Assembly (NCBI GenBank): GCA_002914845.1
Contig: JXTC01000033.1
Coordinates: 361,154-425,153 of the forward strand
Direction: 5' to 3'
DNA from: Trema orientale
Taxonomy: Eukaryota > Streptophyta > Magnoliopsida > Rosales > Cannabaceae
DNA: 64,000 bases
In this document: positions 21,049 to 33,593 of the stretch, piece by piece
Layout of the letters: the number at the start of each line of letters is the position of its first letter
Position numbering within the stretch: position 1 is the first letter of the stretch
The notes under the pieces: generated by a model
What the model saw: the letters and a program-made list of their open reading frames with translations, nothing else
Database searches by the model: none
Told to the model about the DNA's origin: nothing
Position numbers and translations under genes: made by a program

Positions 21049-23290
21049 TGTCATGACCCAAAACTCCGGCCGATGGCAAAAAAAAAAAAAATTTCACAAG
21101 TAGAAATTCAATTGTAGTTTTAGAAAATTTTATAAAAATATAATTTTAAGTATAAATTCCCACAATTTTGTAATTACCATTAGACATAAATTGATATGAA
21201 AATTTATAAAATATTATTCAAGCATCATCATCATTCTCATAATCGAAGCATAATTATTATACAGACCAGATCCATGATATAGGCCATTAAGTAATATTAC
21301 AAGCCCAGATAAATAAAATTGGAGTCTTTCAAGTAATTATCAATTATTTAAGGTTGGTAATACGCGTCTCCCCATTCACTCTGCTCCTGAGTTTTTAAAA
21401 TCACACTGAACACTACTTGAGAGAGGAAAAATAGGGGGGATGAGCATTTACATGCTCAGTAGAAATTCAATTATCTTTTTGAATAGATGCAATTTCTCAA
21501 ATCTGCATGGTTAGTACTTTTTTAAATCCATTTATAAACCAAGTTTGCAAACAAAATCAAGATCAAGGATAATCATATATTCAAAATCAAAACTAAAACC
21601 AAAGCCATATAATTATATATATCACACATCAACCAATGTATATAAGTGAGCTCTCATCCTTCTATCACGGCCCTGTTATACCTATTTACCAGAGGTACCC
21701 AGTATCCTGACACTATCCGTAGGTGTATCGGCAAATCCTGCACAGGTGCCTAGGTCTATCACTTAGTGCTGCAGCAACTCGCCAGCAATCTAAACTACCG
21801 TGATGTAATAATAGTGCTCAATCATATGATCCTATGGTATATACAATATGTAACAATTCATAATAACCATGCATCCAAGAATTAATCAATTCATGCTTTA
21901 AAATTCTACCTGGCATTATTCTGGGATTTACTGTAATATGGGTAGCAGTTCGCTGTATCACCCTATAATCACAATTTTAAAAATATGTATAAAAACTAAG
22001 CAGTCCAATCCCAGTATAATCCAATATTTTTCAATAATTTATCAAGCCATCGTATTATTCACAATTTTTTATAAATCAGTCATAATACAAATTTAAATCA
22101 AAATAGGTACAAAACTAGGTAATTGAACCCCTACCTTGAGATGGTAGCTATACCAAGCTATGAACTCTCGTAGAAACTCCGGTGGATTATTTTGATGCAC
22201 AAAATGCGTTTTCACAAATTTCGTTCGCTTGCTTTGATGAGTGACTTTTCCCACGGAACCTCAAATGGCAAAACGGACACAACACTGCGTTCCTAGTGTC
22301 CAAATTAGCTAGATTAGATATATAACTCGACAAATTTAGGTTCGGGCTGAAACCCGACCCTTGGTACGTAAAACGAGACTATTCACGAGCCTCGTGTCTG
22401 AAAATTCGCGCCACGTCGAAGCAGATCAATTTTATATATCAAAAACGTTTCTTGATCTCACTAAATCCAAATTTGAAATCGAAACTTCATTTCGAGGTTC
22501 TAGCATTAATTGGGCCTTACTTTCGAAGAGTTACAAAAATATTTATAAAAGTATCAACTTTGCTTATGATTTATAAAAATACTATCTTTTAGAATATTTT
22601 TAAAAATACTATTTTTATAATCTCAGCCCAAGGTCCAATCTAAATAGTGACAGATTTTCAGTCAATACTATTTTGGTTTGGAAAATATCACTTTTTGTCT
22701 CGAATTAGAAAAATACCAACCTTTTCAATTTGAAATTTTTTTAATATCCGAATTTCTTTTTTTTTTTTTAAAGAAAGTATCCGGATTTCGATTCAACACA
22801 ACAACACAATATTTATTAATAATTCAATCTCCTCTATCACCTCATATAACTTTCACGACCATAATAATTCTTCTCCAAAAATAATTACAAAAATATCATA
22901 AATTATTTTGTAAAACGGCCAAAAAAAAATTCGGACGCTTACCGGAGCTGACTCGCCGAAAATTGGCTAGGAAGTGTCGGATTGGACTCAAGAGAGGATG
23001 GGCTTGCGACTTTGGGTTGGATCGGAGTTGAATGGCGACTGGGAGTAGTGGCCGAGAGCTTTGAACGAAGAAGGAAGAAGGAGAAAAAAGAAGAAAAGAA
23101 AAAGAAAAAGAAAAGGAAAAAGAAAAAAGAAAAAACAAAGTGGAGTTGTCGGGAGATTGATGGGTAAAGAAGGGGTAGAGTGCTTTGAAAATAAAATTGT
23201 GAGTTCCACCACTTATATAAAATTATATTTTATTAAAAATATTTTTGGGATTTTACCAGGGGAATGTCAAAGGCTATTGTTGGGATGATA
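21049..23290. repeat. unclassified dispersed-repeat-like region, possibly LTR-derived
   Basis: Begins with TGTCATGACCCAAAACTCC, resembling the starts of many plant Gypsy LTRs, and continues about 2.2 kb at higher G/C than its surroundings without a domain-bearing frame. A GA/AAG-rich tract (about 23060-23140) yields spurious Lys/Arg-rich frames. No paired copy or clear target duplication was found in the window. Confidence 0.35.
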
Positions 23291-25914
23291 ATCTTTTAAC
23301 TGAGGTTTCCTTTCTTAATTCAATATAACATGAAAAAGAAAGACGATTTCTACGTTTTTTTTTATTTTTTATTTTTTAATTGGACTTCTAGAAGTTCGAA
23401 AATATATAGCAAGTAATTTGAACATTTCAGCCAAAATGTACGTAGTTTGAAGCTTTCAACTTAGATCTACCTAGAGCTCAATCGAAAGTTCTTATTGACA
23501 AGCTCTCCTTTCATCTATACTCTTCTGTACACACACATATAGTATGAATATATAGAGATAGTGTGTGACCATGCCTTGTATGTACTTAATTTTAAGAAAG
23601 TTTCTTCACAATACTGTCAAGATTCATTTTAAATATCTTGATTATCTGGGAAAAAAAATTACAAAAGAACAACAATGAGACACCAATGCCAAAAGTAAAA
23701 ATGTTACATAGCTCATGTAGAATATTATATATGTCTAAGTGAAAATGTTACACAGGAATAAAACACAGATTTTGGGAACGAGAAGGTAGGAAAAGCGAGC
23801 AATGAAAAACGTGACTATCTGTTTTTTTTTTGTTTGGGGCACCAGTACTCAAATTTGCAGTACATGTGAGATTATAAGAATGGATCCTCTGTATATAAAT
23901 GGATAATATTAATGCCGAAGCTGTAGCAGGTATGAGTAGTATGACGTTGGCGGCTTTCTTTTATATGTGCATGAAGAAGATAACATACGTAGTCATTATA
24001 GTCGTCATCTAAGACTAAATTGCCTGGCTAGCTAGAATTCTCCTTCGAGAAAGACATCAGTGACAAAACTGTCCGGCCACTGTTGTAATTTAATTTGTAG
24101 CAACAAAGAAAAGGACTTTGAATTGCCTATCCTTGAGAAAAATGAAATATAAAATAAAGATAATAGGAAAATCAATAACGAAACCACATAATTCAATTCT
24201 TTTATTTTCTTTATTTTTTCTGGATGAATTATTTTCAATCCTTGTTTGAAGCGAAAGAATATAAAGAAGGAAAGGAAACACGGAAAAACCTTGCTAATCA
24301 GGGCACAATATATATTATGTCATGATGATTTAGCATCACTCAAGGGTCCATTGAAAAATTTTAAAAAAAGAAAATTTCCATTAAAGAGTACTAAAGTTCC
24401 ACGATTAAGATATGAAATTTGCGTACCTTTGACAAAATTTTAACTCATTTTATTCTGTAGGGATGCCAAGTAATTGACCAATTAATTTAATGAGTAAGAG
24501 TTACTCGTCGTGCCAAAACTGATTACTACATTTAGCGAAGCCAAAAAGAAAAGAAAGATCTTTTTCTATCTCTATCTCTATTTTCTGTTTTCTTCTAGAT
24601 CTATATTATATATGACCAAATTTTGGGCCCAATTTCAATAAATGTCCCTCTGTCAAATGTTATAGCAAAATGTCCGGTATATATGCATATATACCAAGTG
24701 TAAAATTTTATATACCAAATATAAAAAATTATATACTCAGTGTATTTCAGTACAGTAACTAAAATTGGTAGATATGCTTATCTACCAAGTGTAAAAATAT
24801 ATATACTTGGATATTTAGCTATAAAATTTTAAAAATGGACATCTATTTAATCAAATTTAAAATTTTGGTCATCCAACTAAATTTCTCTTATATATATTTT
24901 CCTTTCTCAAAATAGATTGGCCTATTGTTATTTTAGAATATGCGTATAGTCCGTTTTTTTGGGGTGAAATACGTGAGAAGCGGGTGCATTTGGGCTTTTA
25001 TTAATTAAATTTTCAAATCTATGAAAAATATTTGGGGGCATAATTTAATTACCGTATAGAAGTAAAAATCAATTAACATTAAAGTTTTGAAAAACATATA
25101 CAAATTTAAATACAAAATCTTTTTTCAACTTAGAAAAAAATTGTTGCTGGATCTAATTGATAATTTAATTATTCAAGACACAAATTTGAGAATTTCCGCC
25201 ATATATGTTACGTTATTGATAGTGTTTGTTTCAAAATTTTATTACAATAACTTCAAAATTAGCAGATAGTATAAAATATAGATAATGAAATCTGATTAAA
25301 ATTGGACGGTTTGAAGAATACAATCCTTATTATAGGTACTTTTCCTTAATATATATCCGTACCCTTCTACAAACCTTCTATATTAACTTGATAATCAATA
25401 TTGAAAATTGCATATATTTTTAAAACAATCAGAATTTAGAATACGTTACAACTATATATATCCTAATGGTAGTAAGCGCTCTTAAATAGTGGTAAGATTC
25501 CATGATTTCCATCAAATTTGCTATTATGATCTAATGAAGCCATTTTCTATACAACTTAAAGATCACCAAAATACCACTATCAAAATGTCAAATACCATTG
25601 ATCTCAGCAGCATCCATATATATTTTTATGGTTCATAATTCAGTAGCTATTTTTTTTTTTTTTTTTACTTATCCATAGGTATTTTATTTTAGCCTTTGGA
25701 TCGTTAATCTAACGACTAACATAATTTAAGTAATTAAAAAAATTTTAATAAAAATAAATACTTATTATTTAATATTTTTCTCTATCTTCTTTTATCATAA
25801 AAAACGTACGTGACAAATTTTAATTAACCAAAACAATACGATAAAAAAAAATTACCTACTAAATTTATTATCAAAAAAAAAAAAAGTGACCTACTAAATT
25901 GGTGCCCTATATAT
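23291..25914. other. intergenic, contains one 270-bp dispersed repeat
   Basis: A/T-rich. No credible gene: frames at 24032-24281 and 25087-25269 are low-complexity. The repeat at 24618-24887 is described separately. Confidence 0.6.
24618..24887 (+). mobile_element. 270-bp short interspersed element, copy 1
   Basis: Matches 34578-34847 over exactly 270 bp without net indel, sharing words such as TATAGCAAAATGTCC and TCAGTACAGTAACTAAAATT. The ends are inverted-like (AAATTTTGG / CTAAATTTCTC). Copies of TTATATAT at 24606-24613 and 24888-24895 could be a target duplication, but the word is simple. Confidence 0.65.
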
Positions 25915-25932
25915 ATATTAGGACTAGTACTG

Positions 25933-26087
25933 GCCAACTGGGGCTAGCTCAGTTGGTCCAAAACTTGAGGGATGTGTGTGTGAGTTTGGGGAGTCAGTGG
26001 TTCAAACCTTGGTAGAGTGTGTGTATTATTTTCCTTTAAATTTGTAGTAAGTAGTGGTCATTAGTTAAACCCCACTTTTTTAAAAAA
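25933..26087 (+). mobile_element. tRNA-derived SINE with perfect 18-bp target duplication
   Basis: TAGCTCAGTTGG (near 25946) matches a pol III A-box and GGTTCAAACC (near 26001) a B-box. Flanks 25915-25932 and 26088-26105 are the same 18 bp (ATATTAGGACTAGTACTG), a signature of LINE-driven insertion. It sits about 80 bp upstream of the oxygenase ATG, between two copies of a TATA segment. It is not a functional tRNA gene: the acceptor ends do not pair. Confidence 0.88.
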
Positions 26088-26124
26088 ATATTAGGACTAG
26101 TACTGAATTGGTGAATTGGTGCCC

Positions 26125-26132
26125 TATATATA
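26125..26132 (+). promoter_or_regulatory. TATA-like box of the DMR6-like gene
   Basis: TATATATA only about 35 bp before the ATG at 26167, which would leave a leader of roughly ten bases. A duplicate within GCCCTATATATATAT lies at 25905-25918, upstream of the SINE, and would put the SINE in the leader. Confidence 0.4.
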
Positions 26133-26166
26133 TGGACTAGTACTATATCTAGTTAGGGACGGAGCA

Positions 26167-29100
26167 ATGGACTCAACAAAGCCATTACTATTGACCGACC
26201 TTGTTTCTGGTTCAAAACATGTCCCCTCCAACTACATCCGACCAGAACACGACCGCCCAAATCTCGACGAGGTTGAGCACTACTCATTAGACGGTAACTC
26301 ATCCTCCATTCCTCTCATCGACCTCCAACGCTTACACGGTCCTAACCATTCTGACATAATCAACCACATAGGCCATGCTTGCCAAAATTACGGCTTCTTC
26401 CGGGTAAAATATTTCAGTGACCACATGTTTAGCTTGGTTGGTAATTATATTTTAATTTTTAATTTTGCGAAATAACGCTTTGTTAATATTATTATTGTGA
26501 TTATTTTTGTACCAAATTATTTATTAATTAGGTCAAAAACCATGGGATTCAAGAAGCTGTGATAGACAACATGTTAAGAGTGGCCAAGGAGTTTTTCTAC
26601 TTGCCCGAATCCGAAAGGTTGAGGAGTTACTCCGACGACCCCTTCAAAACGACGAGGCTTTCGACCAGTTTCAACACGAGGACCGAGGCAGTGTCGAGCT
26701 GGAGGGATTATCTGAGGCTCCATTGCAACCCTCTCGAGGACTACGTGGACGAATGGCCCGCCAACCCGGCGTCGTTCCGCGAAGAAGCCGCCGAGTATTG
26801 CCGGAACGTCAGGGGCCTGGCTCGGCGGCTTTTGGCGGCGATTTCGGAGAGCCTAGGGCTTGAGAGCGATTACGTGGACAGGGCACTGGGGCAGCATGGC
26901 CAGCACATGGCGATTAACTACTATCCGCCGTGTCCTCAGCCGGAGCTTACGTACGGGTTGCCGGGTCATGCTGACCCGAATGTGATCACCGTTTTGCTTC
27001 AGGATGACGTGGCGGGCTTGCAGGTTAGAAGAAACGGAAAGTGGGTTGCTGTCGACCCCATTCCGTATACCTTCATTGTCAACATCGGTGATCAAATACA
27101 GGTCAGAATTCTTATTAATTTTAAATTAAAGAGGTGGTTTCAGAATTTTAAGTTCGGATACATATATTTATATTTATTATTTAGTTTGAGTTCTATGATT
27201 TATGGTGATGATATACTGATATTGTCATATATAGTCATATACATCCTTATCCTAGCTACAAGGGATGAAGACAAATTTTTTCTTCTCTTAGAAAAGAAAA
27301 CACACACTTTAAGCTTGAAAACGTTAATTTTGGCATGCATGCGCATCATTTACCGGCATGCATGAATTACAAGTGTAAAACATGATCATTTATTAGGTAC
27401 ACTAGCTGGCTAGCCAGGTGGGCCATGTACCATATTGGTGAATTTAATGGTGATATATTTTCTCCGTATCGTAATTTTTCTAAATTTAAAGATGTGGTAT
27501 ACATTGCTCAAGAGGTAATAATTAAATCTGTTTACTGCCTCTAATCTCATACTATTATTCGAAAGAAAACCAATGTAAAAATCTATAAAGTAACGTTAAG
27601 AAAAGTAAGAAGCTAGACTAAGGATATAAAATGAGTTGAATAGTACTGTGAGTGCCCTTATTACAACGTATGTGCATGCGTCTACCCATGCGCGCATTAG
27701 ATCACCACATGAAGCGGTCGTGAAATATAATTGGGTAATCAAGGTTGGACCGTTGTCGTTGATTCGATGAAGAGTCAACTATTAATGGTAATTATATATT
27801 CAGATCTTATCATTTTTTTTTGCTTTTTAATTTATTTTAAAATGCTATCATGTTGTGGCAAAATATTTAAAAATTAAAAAAATAATAACAGAACAAAATA
27901 TTTAAAAAATAAAAAATATCTAATAATATAATTTGTTAGTTAATTATGCCATATTGAATATCATTAAAGTTATGTTTTTCTAGATAATTTGTCATGATAT
28001 TTAGTAATTTTATTTTTGTTTATGTTTTATAATCAAGATAACAAGATTTCTAAGCCACCCAGAAATAATAAATGAGGATAAGATGGTTGGGGTTTTGACA
28101 AGATGAACTATTTTTACATTTAATGTCGTTTGTCGCACATAGCCGATAAAGAAGAATACTGCTTATTACAAATGTCGGAGCCACTTATATTAGGTAGTAC
28201 ATTTTTATTTTGCTTTGAATTTTATTTACATTCACTAAAGTGATAATATAATATTGCAACTTGATGATATTTCTATTCATTGTTATTAATTTAGAAATGA
28301 ATTTCGTATATATATTTACATATAAACTTTTTTTCCTCAGAAGGTATTGCTAATTATTTAACATATTAACATGCACCTGGCAACGGGCGTAGTACATGGA
28401 AGTAATGAACCTTAATTAACCGAAGTCCACACGCACGTAACTATGTTATATGTTGAAGTGTCTTATATTTAGTTATAAATAATGCTACGTACCCCAAATT
28501 TTGTACCAAAATATTTTAGGAGAATTTACACCTAAGGGGTCTACTAAATCCTTGTGATAAAAAATAAGACTTACTCATTAATATTTTTTTAAAACTAATC
28601 CTCATTATCATGTCATACATATAAAATTACTTAGATACCTTATTTTTCCAACAATATTTTTCCAACAAACTTCAAACTACTTTAGCCACCACCACCGGTC
28701 TCGATCCTGACCCCAGTCGAACATGGTCAAAGCCTTCCCGGTGCCGCATCCGTCACTTTTGACTTTTTCAACTTGGTCGAAAATTTTTGACTAGAGTCGA
28801 GTCAAAGGATAATTTTAGAACTCCGAAATATTCATTAAATGACATGACAATAAAGTCTTACTTTTTTAAATAATTTATAAGTTGTCCCTCTTTTCATCAC
28901 ATGTATTAAAAGAGGTTCAAAATTGATAGTCCCCCTTTTTTTATCACCAACACACGTGACATGTGAGTTGTCACTATTCAATTAATGAATATGATTAATT
29001 TATTTATGTTACGTTCTTATATACTAATTAAATAATAACAACTTAAAAATTTAATACAATTTGGAATACACAGTATCATCCATTTATATCTATATATATA

Positions 29101-29669
29101 TACTGGTTGGAACAATATTTTACGAGTGCTTGGGTATACGAAGACTTAAAAATATTAGTTGACAAAATATATTTTAGTCACAACTATATATAAGTTATTA
29201 CCCATGTAAAAAATTGCAATAAAAGTACATTATCCAAAATTATATATATATATATTTGGTAGGTAGTGCCTTAAATGTTACGCCACTATTTTTTTCGATT
29301 TTACTTTAACGTTATGATGTTTATCAACATTGAATACAGATTGAGTAGACGTTATTATATATCATCAATTAGAATTTGAGTTGTTAATTAAATTTCTCTT
29401 CTATTATATAAGCATAGGTTCTAAGCAATGATCGTTACAAGAGCGTACTCCACCGGGCCGTTGTGAACTCCGACAAGGAAAGGATCTCAATCCCAACATT
29501 CTATTGCCCATCGTATGATGCTATAATTGGGCCGGCCCAGAAACTGATTGATGAAGATGAACCGGCCCACTATAGGAGCTTTACTTATGGCGAATATTAT
29601 GAGAAATTCTGGAACCGAGGTCTGCAAACCCAAACCTGTTTGGACATGTTCAAAACCCATATTCCATGA
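26167..29669 (+). CDS. DMR6-like 2-oxoglutarate/Fe(II)-dependent oxygenase
   Basis: Three exons, 26167-26403, 26532-27101 and 29418-29669, join in phase 0 to 352 aa. The N-terminal DIOX_N part has VPSNYIRPEHDRP, then IPLIDL and YGFFRVKNHG across the first junction. The catalytic core has NYYPPCPQPELTYGLPGHAD with iron ligands H225 and D227, the third ligand H281 (SVLHRAVVNSD) and the 2-oxoglutarate pair R291/S293 (ERISIP). SDDPFKTTRLSTSFN and WRDYLRLHC are typical of DMR6 and DLO proteins. In Arabidopsis these cytosolic enzymes hydroxylate salicylic acid and dampen immunity; relatives act as flavone synthase I, so the substrate here is open. The usual HTD is HAD. Intron 2 (2316 bp) holds repeats and a T-rich foldback near 28500-28930. 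The start follows the family N-terminus. It may work with the downstream methyltransferases (inference). Confidence 0.93.
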
Positions 29670-31827
29670 CCAAACTTGCGTCTTTGTCTGGTATTTCGCA
29701 TAAATGTACTCAACTATGTATACCTCTTTCTTAATATCCTTTATGAGAAATTAGAGTGTGTATCTTGTTCGTACACTTTGTTTTAATAAAATGTTTATTT
29801 TTCTCTTTTTATAGTTAAATGACCAAGTATACGTTTAGTATGTTAATTTTTACAGAAATTGGAGTTTGTTCTATTTTTTACACCTTATTTTAGCAAATGC
29901 GCATTTTATTTTAATATATGTTTAGCAAATGTGTATTTTCGCACTTGGTATATCTACTAATATGACTGTTTTAGTTTATGTACTGAGTATATTAGATTTT
30001 ATATTGGGTAGATCATATTTTATACTTGCTATATATACTGTATAGTAGTCCTTTTGCTATAGTATTTGAAAAACATATATTTACTTAAAATTGTTCTAAA
30101 ATTCGGTAATTTTGCTATAAGACCTTAATTTTTATGCTAGGTACATCATATTTTACACCTGATATACATGTCATTTTGTTACAGCATTTTAAAAATAGAT
30201 ATTTACTTAAAATGAGTCCAAAATTTGATCATTTTGTCATAGAATCCATTCTTTATTTTTCAAAATTGGATAAATCCTTTTTTTTTTTCCTCCCTAAGTA
30301 ATTAAGATTAAGTAATTAAGATTTCGGACAATGGAATATTGTTCTTTGAATAATAACCCTTTGCTATCAGGGCAGAGCCAGCCACGAAATTTAGTGGGGG
30401 CATTATATATAAGACCTACAAGTTATAATCCATGAAATTGGACTAATCTAGTTTAAGGCTTTAGTATTATTTTGACCAATTTTCAGTAGAAGTATATGGC
30501 TATTTTGACCCATTTTTAGTGAAAGCGGAATTTTTTTTTAATACATGTAAAAAAAAAAAAAATTCTCCAAAATTCAATGGGGGCTATGACTCCATTGGGC
30601 CCTTTCTCCCTCCGCCTTTGTTTGTTATGGTACTTATACCGGCAATGTTACTTTCAAAACCATGTTCATTAGTTTTCTATCACAACGATAAATCGATAAT
30701 CCTCACTATTTTCCCTAGCTCATTGATNGTTGGATTCCGAATCTCACTTATTATATATTGTAATGAATCAACGTGTCATATGCCGTCTTTGAATTTAATG
30801 AATTTTAATTCATAATATATACGTTAATTTGCATATATATATATATGTATGTATATAATGTACCTCTTGCCTAGTGGATACTACTGAATACAGAGTCGAG
30901 TAGATCAATATTGACATGTAAAAAGCTCAAAGCTTTTTTATTTAATGAAAAAAAGTAAAATAATAGTGTGGATTTCTTCAAACAACAGTTTGAGAATATC
31001 TTCTTGATTCATTTTAGTTTTTTTAAACCATATAATTGTTACCCATATAAATCCTTGGTAATCTTATTATAAAGGGTTACCAATATATAAAGATGTAGGA
31101 TCGGTATGGGAACGCTGATTTATTGATGAAATTTGTCTTTTGATTAAAAGAGAAAATAAAAAAGGATGTGAACTACGATATTGAGCTCAGCATAAAGCTT
31201 TGACGAGTAATGCCATGTGCATGCGTTGGTCTCTGGTAGCGTCGTTCAAGGCATGTATCTTGCTTTCTTATTTGATAACTGAATTAGGGATATTTAATTA
31301 TAGCCACATCAAAACCTAGAATATGCCTTTAAAAAAAAAATCGAAGTCATCACGTACGTAATACATTTATGAAATAATTGTCTCGTTTTTTATGACGTGG
31401 TGATTTCTTTGAAAAAGGTCAAAGCTGCGTTTTTTTTCTTTTTTTTTTTTTTTGTTCTCTTTTTGAAATTGAAGCCTTGGTATTTAAATTAAATAGATTA
31501 AAAAATAAATTGGCATCTTTATATTGGTCACAAGCAGTATACTTGGTAATCATACTCTCTCTAGTCTTCAATATTAAGGTATTGAGTTTAAAATTCCTTT
31601 GTCCCTAATTGTCAAAAAAATTGGCATCTTTATTCTTTTCGAAACCTAGGTTTCTTCTTGGGTTGTTACTGTTAAAGATTTCGTGATTTAGAGAAAAAGA
31701 AAAAAAAAGAAAATAGTCAACTCTCATGAATCATGCCCTTGTTTTTCTTTTTGAATTAATTTCTTTATATGTTCCTTTGCACGTTGGAGTTGTTCCCGGA
31801 TCATTGACTGATCACTTAATTAAGTCC
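29670..31827. other. intergenic between oxygenase and first COMT-like gene
   Basis: Begins with the oxygenase 3' UTR. 29812-30245 is a diverged, inverted relative of the 270-bp element. A hAT-type MITE lies at 30368-30620 and an N at 30728. The frame 30519-30815 crosses the MITE border and is not a gene. Confidence 0.6.
30368..30620. mobile_element. hAT-type MITE, 253 bp
   Basis: Starts CAGGGCAGAGCCAGC and ends CTCCCTCCGCCTTTG, an imperfect inverted repeat. Flanked by TTTGCTAT (30360-30367) and TTTGTTAT (30621-30628), an 8-bp duplication with one mismatch, as expected for hAT. Inside, GTGGGGGC and ATGGGGGCTATG are subterminal G-rich words. No coding capacity. Confidence 0.75.
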
Positions 31828-31834
31828 TATAAAA
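31828..31834 (+). promoter_or_regulatory. TATA box of first COMT-like gene
   Basis: TATAAAA lies 110 bp before the ATG at 31944, a normal spacing with a leader of about 80 nt. Confidence 0.55.
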
Positions 31835-31943
31835 TCAACCAATTGGTGCGCATAGTTTCCAGTACTACTACACAAACCAAATTAAGCCCGTCGTAGCTAC
31901 CTAGTTTAGTACGTAATACACTACGCGTACGTACATTTTTATC

Positions 31944-33544
31944 ATGGCGCCCTCACGAGAACTAGACAACCAACACTCAAAACTTGTTGAGAGTAAAACA
32001 GTAGAAGAAGAAGAAGAAGAAAGCTTCTGCTACGCCGTTCAGCTGGTGATGTCTTCAGTGCTGCCAATGTCCTTGCACGCAGCAGTTGAGCTCGGAGTTT
32101 TCGAAATCATAGCGAAAGCAGGCGACGGAGCCAAGCTCTCGCCGGATGAGATCGCGGCGCAGATGGCTGCTAATAACAACCCTGACGCGGCCGTGATGTT
32201 GGACCGCGTCCTTAGGCTGCTTGCCAGCCACTCTGTGCTTGCTTGCTCCGTGATTAATGCCAACGACCATGATGGCCGCTCTTTCAGGAGGGTGTATAGT
32301 CTTGCTCCTGTCTCCAAGTACTTTGTGACTAACGAAGACGGCGTCTCACTCCGCCCATTCATGGCCTTGATACAGGACAAGGTACCTGGTCTGTTTCACA
32401 TCTTCCTAGCTAGCTATATATATATATATATATATGCGTTTCTTTTAGTTATATATGTTTTCTTAGTTATCTGAATAAATTAATAAATGTATAAGTTCGG
32501 TGATTTTGTCATTTTTTAATTGGTTAATAATATTATTTTCTACCTGAAGTACCAAAGTGAAGAATAATAACTTTAAGATTTACCACCGAGTGGGGTGGTA
32601 TGATGGTAAGATGTGATCTGTGAAAGGTAGAAGTCGTGGGTTCGAATCCTAGGTAGCTCCTTCGAGAGTTTTAAATGTGAAGGCTTGTCTCTTGCCAAGC
32701 TGAGAGTGTCTATACTTACACCATACACATGTCTTACTAGCACTTATATTTAGTAGGGCTAGAGTGACGCGCTCCATTGCTCGATGGGGTAAGATCTGTC
32801 TTTAAGATCCTCAGCGAATATTCCCATTAGTAGAGTTAGAAGCTCTTATGATCATGCCCAAGGAGAGATACCACTCTGGTCGTCCCCTACTCTTCTTCTC
32901 TTTTTTGAGCCAAAAAAAAAAAAGAAATAATTCCACGTATATATTACTCTCTTTTAATTTTTAGTGCTATTTATTGGTTCATGCAAAGGCGTGCTTCCTT
33001 TCGGACTTAATTTATTGGCTTCATTAGCTCTTTTTTGTTTGTCTTGTAATTATTATTTTATATACGTGGTTTACAAAGTTTACTAGCTCTCTCTATATAT
33101 ATTTACCTTGTAGTATTGTAGATATATTTAGATGCACGTTTACTATTGCACAAGGCAGTACTGTTGCACTGAATATTATCTGATCAGGTCCCAACTGAAA
33201 GACGCAATTCTAGAAGGAGGGCTTCCATTCAACAGGGCACATGGAATACACGCCTTCAAATACACAGAGCTGAACCCAAAGTTTAATCAGCTTTACAACA
33301 CAGCCATGTACAATGTGACCACCATTGTCGTTAAGAAGATACTTGAGTCGTACAAGGGATTTGAACACCTCACACATCTAGTTGATGTTGGGGGTAACCT
33401 TGGCATCACTCTTAATCTAATCATCTCCAAGTACCCTCATATCAAGGCCATTAATTTTGACTTGCCTCAAGTTATAGAACATGCCCCTTCATATCCGGGT
33501 ACATGTACAATATTATATAGTCCTTTTTTCTTTTAATCATCATC

Positions 33545-33593
<49 letters not shown>

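Noticed and set aside
22896-23288. Basic KKRKRK frame and its Phe/Ser antisense
   Set aside because: Artefact of the GA/AAG-rich tract.
25937-26030. tRNA gene
   Set aside because: The A- and B-boxes fit, but acceptor and anticodon arms do not pair, and the 18-bp target duplications show it is a SINE.
32039-32380. Antisense frames over O-methyltransferase exon 1 (and 42800-43255, 43535-43828, 41180-41509, 33876-34091)
   Set aside because: Shadows of well-conserved sense exons.
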